A stretch of 64,000 nucleotides of DNA from DASRWI01 sp035654655 (GTDB lineage Bacteria; Bacteroidota; Ignavibacteria; Ignavibacteriales; Ignavibacteriaceae). The notes beneath the pieces were generated by a model. That model did not search any database. It had not been told where the DNA came from and saw only the letters and a program-made list of their open reading frames with translations. Location of the stretch: positions 1 to 64,000 of the forward strand of contig DASRWI010000031.1 in assembly GCA_035654655.1 (NCBI GenBank), read 5' to 3'. The position numbers and the translations under genes were made by a program. Positions 62,863-64,000 of the stretch are shown piece after piece (within the stretch, counting starts at the first letter, position 1; each line of letters starts with the position of its first letter).

Positions 62863-62920
62863 AAAGGGCTGTCTCCAAATTTTGATTAGTGGTCAATAAT
62901 TTTTCAGACAGCTCTTTTTT
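62863..62920. terminator. Bidirectional terminator-like hairpin between convergent genes
   Basis: AAAGGGCTGTCT (62863-62874) pairs with AGACAGCTCTTTT (62906-62918) around a loop of about 30 bases; T runs lie outside on the right and A runs on the left, so it could serve both the DUF5916 gene and purM. The large loop makes it weaker than the other terminators. Confidence 0.6.
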
Positions 62921-63916
62921 TTATTCTATCTCTCCAATTACATAATAAGGTTCGTTATTTTCTCTGCAAAGTTCAGTACATTTATTCACCTCATTTTTAT
63001 CTACCACAGCTATTAGTCCAATTCCAATATTAAAAACTTTTCTCATTTCATCATCAGAGATATTTCCAGTTGATTTTATAAGCTGAAAAATTTGTGGTAA
63101 TTCCCAGGATTTCCAATTTATATTTAGGCTTTTCCCCTGAGGTAAAATTCTTTTTGTATTACCTACAATACCTCCGCCTGTTATATGAGAAAACCCTTTA
63201 ACTGCTAAATTTTCTTTAAGTAAGGTGATTAATTTTAAATATGATTTATGAACAGTAAGTAATTCTTCACCTATGGATTTTTCAAATCCACTTATTTTAT
63301 CTGTTACTTTATATTTAGGAAATAAAATTTTGCGTGCTAATGAATATCCATTTGTATGAAGACCGGTAGAAGGAAATCCAATTAAAATATCTCCTTTTAC
63401 AATACTCGAACCGTTTATAACTTTTTTCTTATCTACAATACCAACAATTGTTCCGGATACATCATAATCTCCTTCTTGATATAACCCCGGCATCTCTGCA
63501 GTTTCACCACCAATCAATGCACAATCATTTTCTTTGCACGCGATTGAAAATCCTTTAATAACTTGTTCAGCAACATCAGGATTTAATTTTCCTACAGCAT
63601 AATAGTCCAAAAAGAATAAAGGCTTAGCTCCACAAACAGCTATATCATTAACACAATGATTAACAAGGTCCTGGCCGATAGAATCATGCTTATTAAGGTC
63701 AATTGCAATTTTTAATTTAGTTCCAACACCATCAACACTTGAAACCATTACCGGATTTTCAAATCCTTTAAGGTCTAATTCATAAAATCCACCAAATAAA
63801 CCTATTTCCGAAATAACATTTTTATTAAATGTATTTTTCGCGTATTGTTTAATCCTGCGAACAGTTTCTTCTCCTGCTTCAATATCAACGCCGGCTGCCT
63901 TATATGTATTATCCAA
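62921..63916 (-). CDS. purM: Phosphoribosylformylglycinamidine cyclo-ligase
   Basis: 331 residues from TTG 63916 with GGAG eight bases upstream. YKAAGVDIEAGEETVRRIK, MVSSVDGVGTKLKIA, HDSIGQDLVNHCVNDIAVCGAKPLFFLDYYA and GGETAEMPGLYQEGDYDVSGTIVG are the AIR synthase signatures. It closes the imidazole ring in purine synthesis using ATP. Slightly shorter at the C-terminus than E. coli PurM but with the complete core (GGGIVGNTKRILP). Confidence 0.96.
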   Translation of the reverse strand: MDNTYKAAGVDIEAGEETVRRIKQYAKNTFNKNVISEIGLFGGFYELDLKGFENPVMVSSVDGVGTKLKIAIDLNKHDSIGQDLVNHCVNDIAVCGAKPLFFLDYYAVGKLNPDVAEQVIKGFSIACKENDCALIGGETAEMPGLYQEGDYDVSGTIVGIVDKKKVINGSSIVKGDILIGFPSTGLHTNGYSLARKILFPKYKVTDKISGFEKSIGEELLTVHKSYLKLITLLKENLAVKGFSHITGGGIVGNTKRILPQGKSLNINWKSWELPQIFQLIKSTGNISDDEMRKVFNIGIGLIAVVDKNEVNKCTELCRENNEPYYVIGEIE

Positions 63917-64000
63917 AGAATTTCTCCAACAATAAAATTTTAATTATAAATATAATATTGGAGTATTTCCTCTGCAAATAGAAGCTAAATAAAAGTAATG

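Overview
The window is an AT-rich stretch of a chromosome from a member of the Bacteroidota/Chlorobi/Ignavibacteria group, most likely Ignavibacteria. The evidence is: secreted proteins ending in type IX secretion (T9SS) type A sorting domains with the YPNPFNPTT signature; a three-gene succinate dehydrogenase/fumarate reductase with a single five-helix cytochrome b subunit; carboxypeptidase-like/TonB receptors, DUF4270 and DUF5916 proteins; the gene order zapA - 6S RNA - rny; and at least one promoter that fits the Bacteroidota TTTG-N19-TAnnTTTG pattern. The group assignment is inferred from gene content only. I see no phage, insertion sequence, CRISPR array or resistance island. The window is mostly housekeeping genes with accessory surface-protein genes between them.

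Region by region. 1-4.3 kb: the N-terminal part of an AMP-forming acyl-CoA ligase-like gene that leaves the left edge, a folded palindromic spacer, and two overlapping T9SS cargo genes. 4.4-7.8 kb: sdhC-sdhA-sdhB (minus strand) closed by a terminator. 7.9-10.8 kb: a promoter, a cobalamin riboswitch, a BtuB-like receptor and a small DUF6580-like membrane protein, forming a B12-uptake locus. 10.9-13.4 kb: an ATP-grasp ligase divergent from a C39-like cysteine peptidase and an isochorismatase-family hydrolase. 13.6-18.1 kb: small DUF2630 and PHA-granule-like proteins, a stand-alone protein resembling the methionine synthase reactivation domain, and a minus-strand amidase / ChbG-like deacetylase / SRAP operon. 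18.35-27.7 kb: tRNA-Leu, tRNA-Val, thrS, infC (AUC start), rpmI, rplT, pheS, pheT, a small coiled-coil gene, zapA, 6S RNA and rny, a translation/division block with terminators directly before both synthetase genes. 27.7-33.7 kb: coaE, proline dehydrogenase, tsaD, chorismate mutase, mltG and an Ig-like lipoprotein. 33.9-38.3 kb: a minus-strand operon with hutI, ftcD, a separate cyclodeaminase and a NamZ-family muramidase. 38.4-46.2 kb: glgA, DUF4270-like lipoprotein, outer-membrane barrel, glyA, tatC, prenyl diphosphate synthase and fatty-acid hydroxylase. 46.2-54.9 kb: GH9 glycosidase, IF-2B-like protein, a DnaQ-UvrC fusion nuclease, a surface protein, a tandem GNAT and a TonB receptor. 54.9-60 kb: xseA-xseB-dxs-response regulator-histidine kinase. 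60.2-64 kb: a DUF5916 barrel protein and purM.

Metabolic links seen here: B12 import may feed a B12-dependent methionine synthase (suggested by the reactivation-domain protein); histidine degradation from imidazolone propionate feeds one-carbon units to folate, as does glyA; dxs and the prenyl synthase supply isoprenoids, probably for menaquinone used by Sdh/Frd.

Several gaps between genes carry dispersed palindromic repeats of at least three families (a CCCACGA/TCGTGGG hairpin, an ATTGCGA/TCGCAAT element and a CAAAGGGATTCC motif), often joined together and often at convergent gene ends. The points most worth a second look are the B12-linked membrane protein, the ATP-grasp/C39 pair, the histidine kinase whose membrane domain has no ordinary start codon, the synthetase-linked terminators, and these composite repeats.
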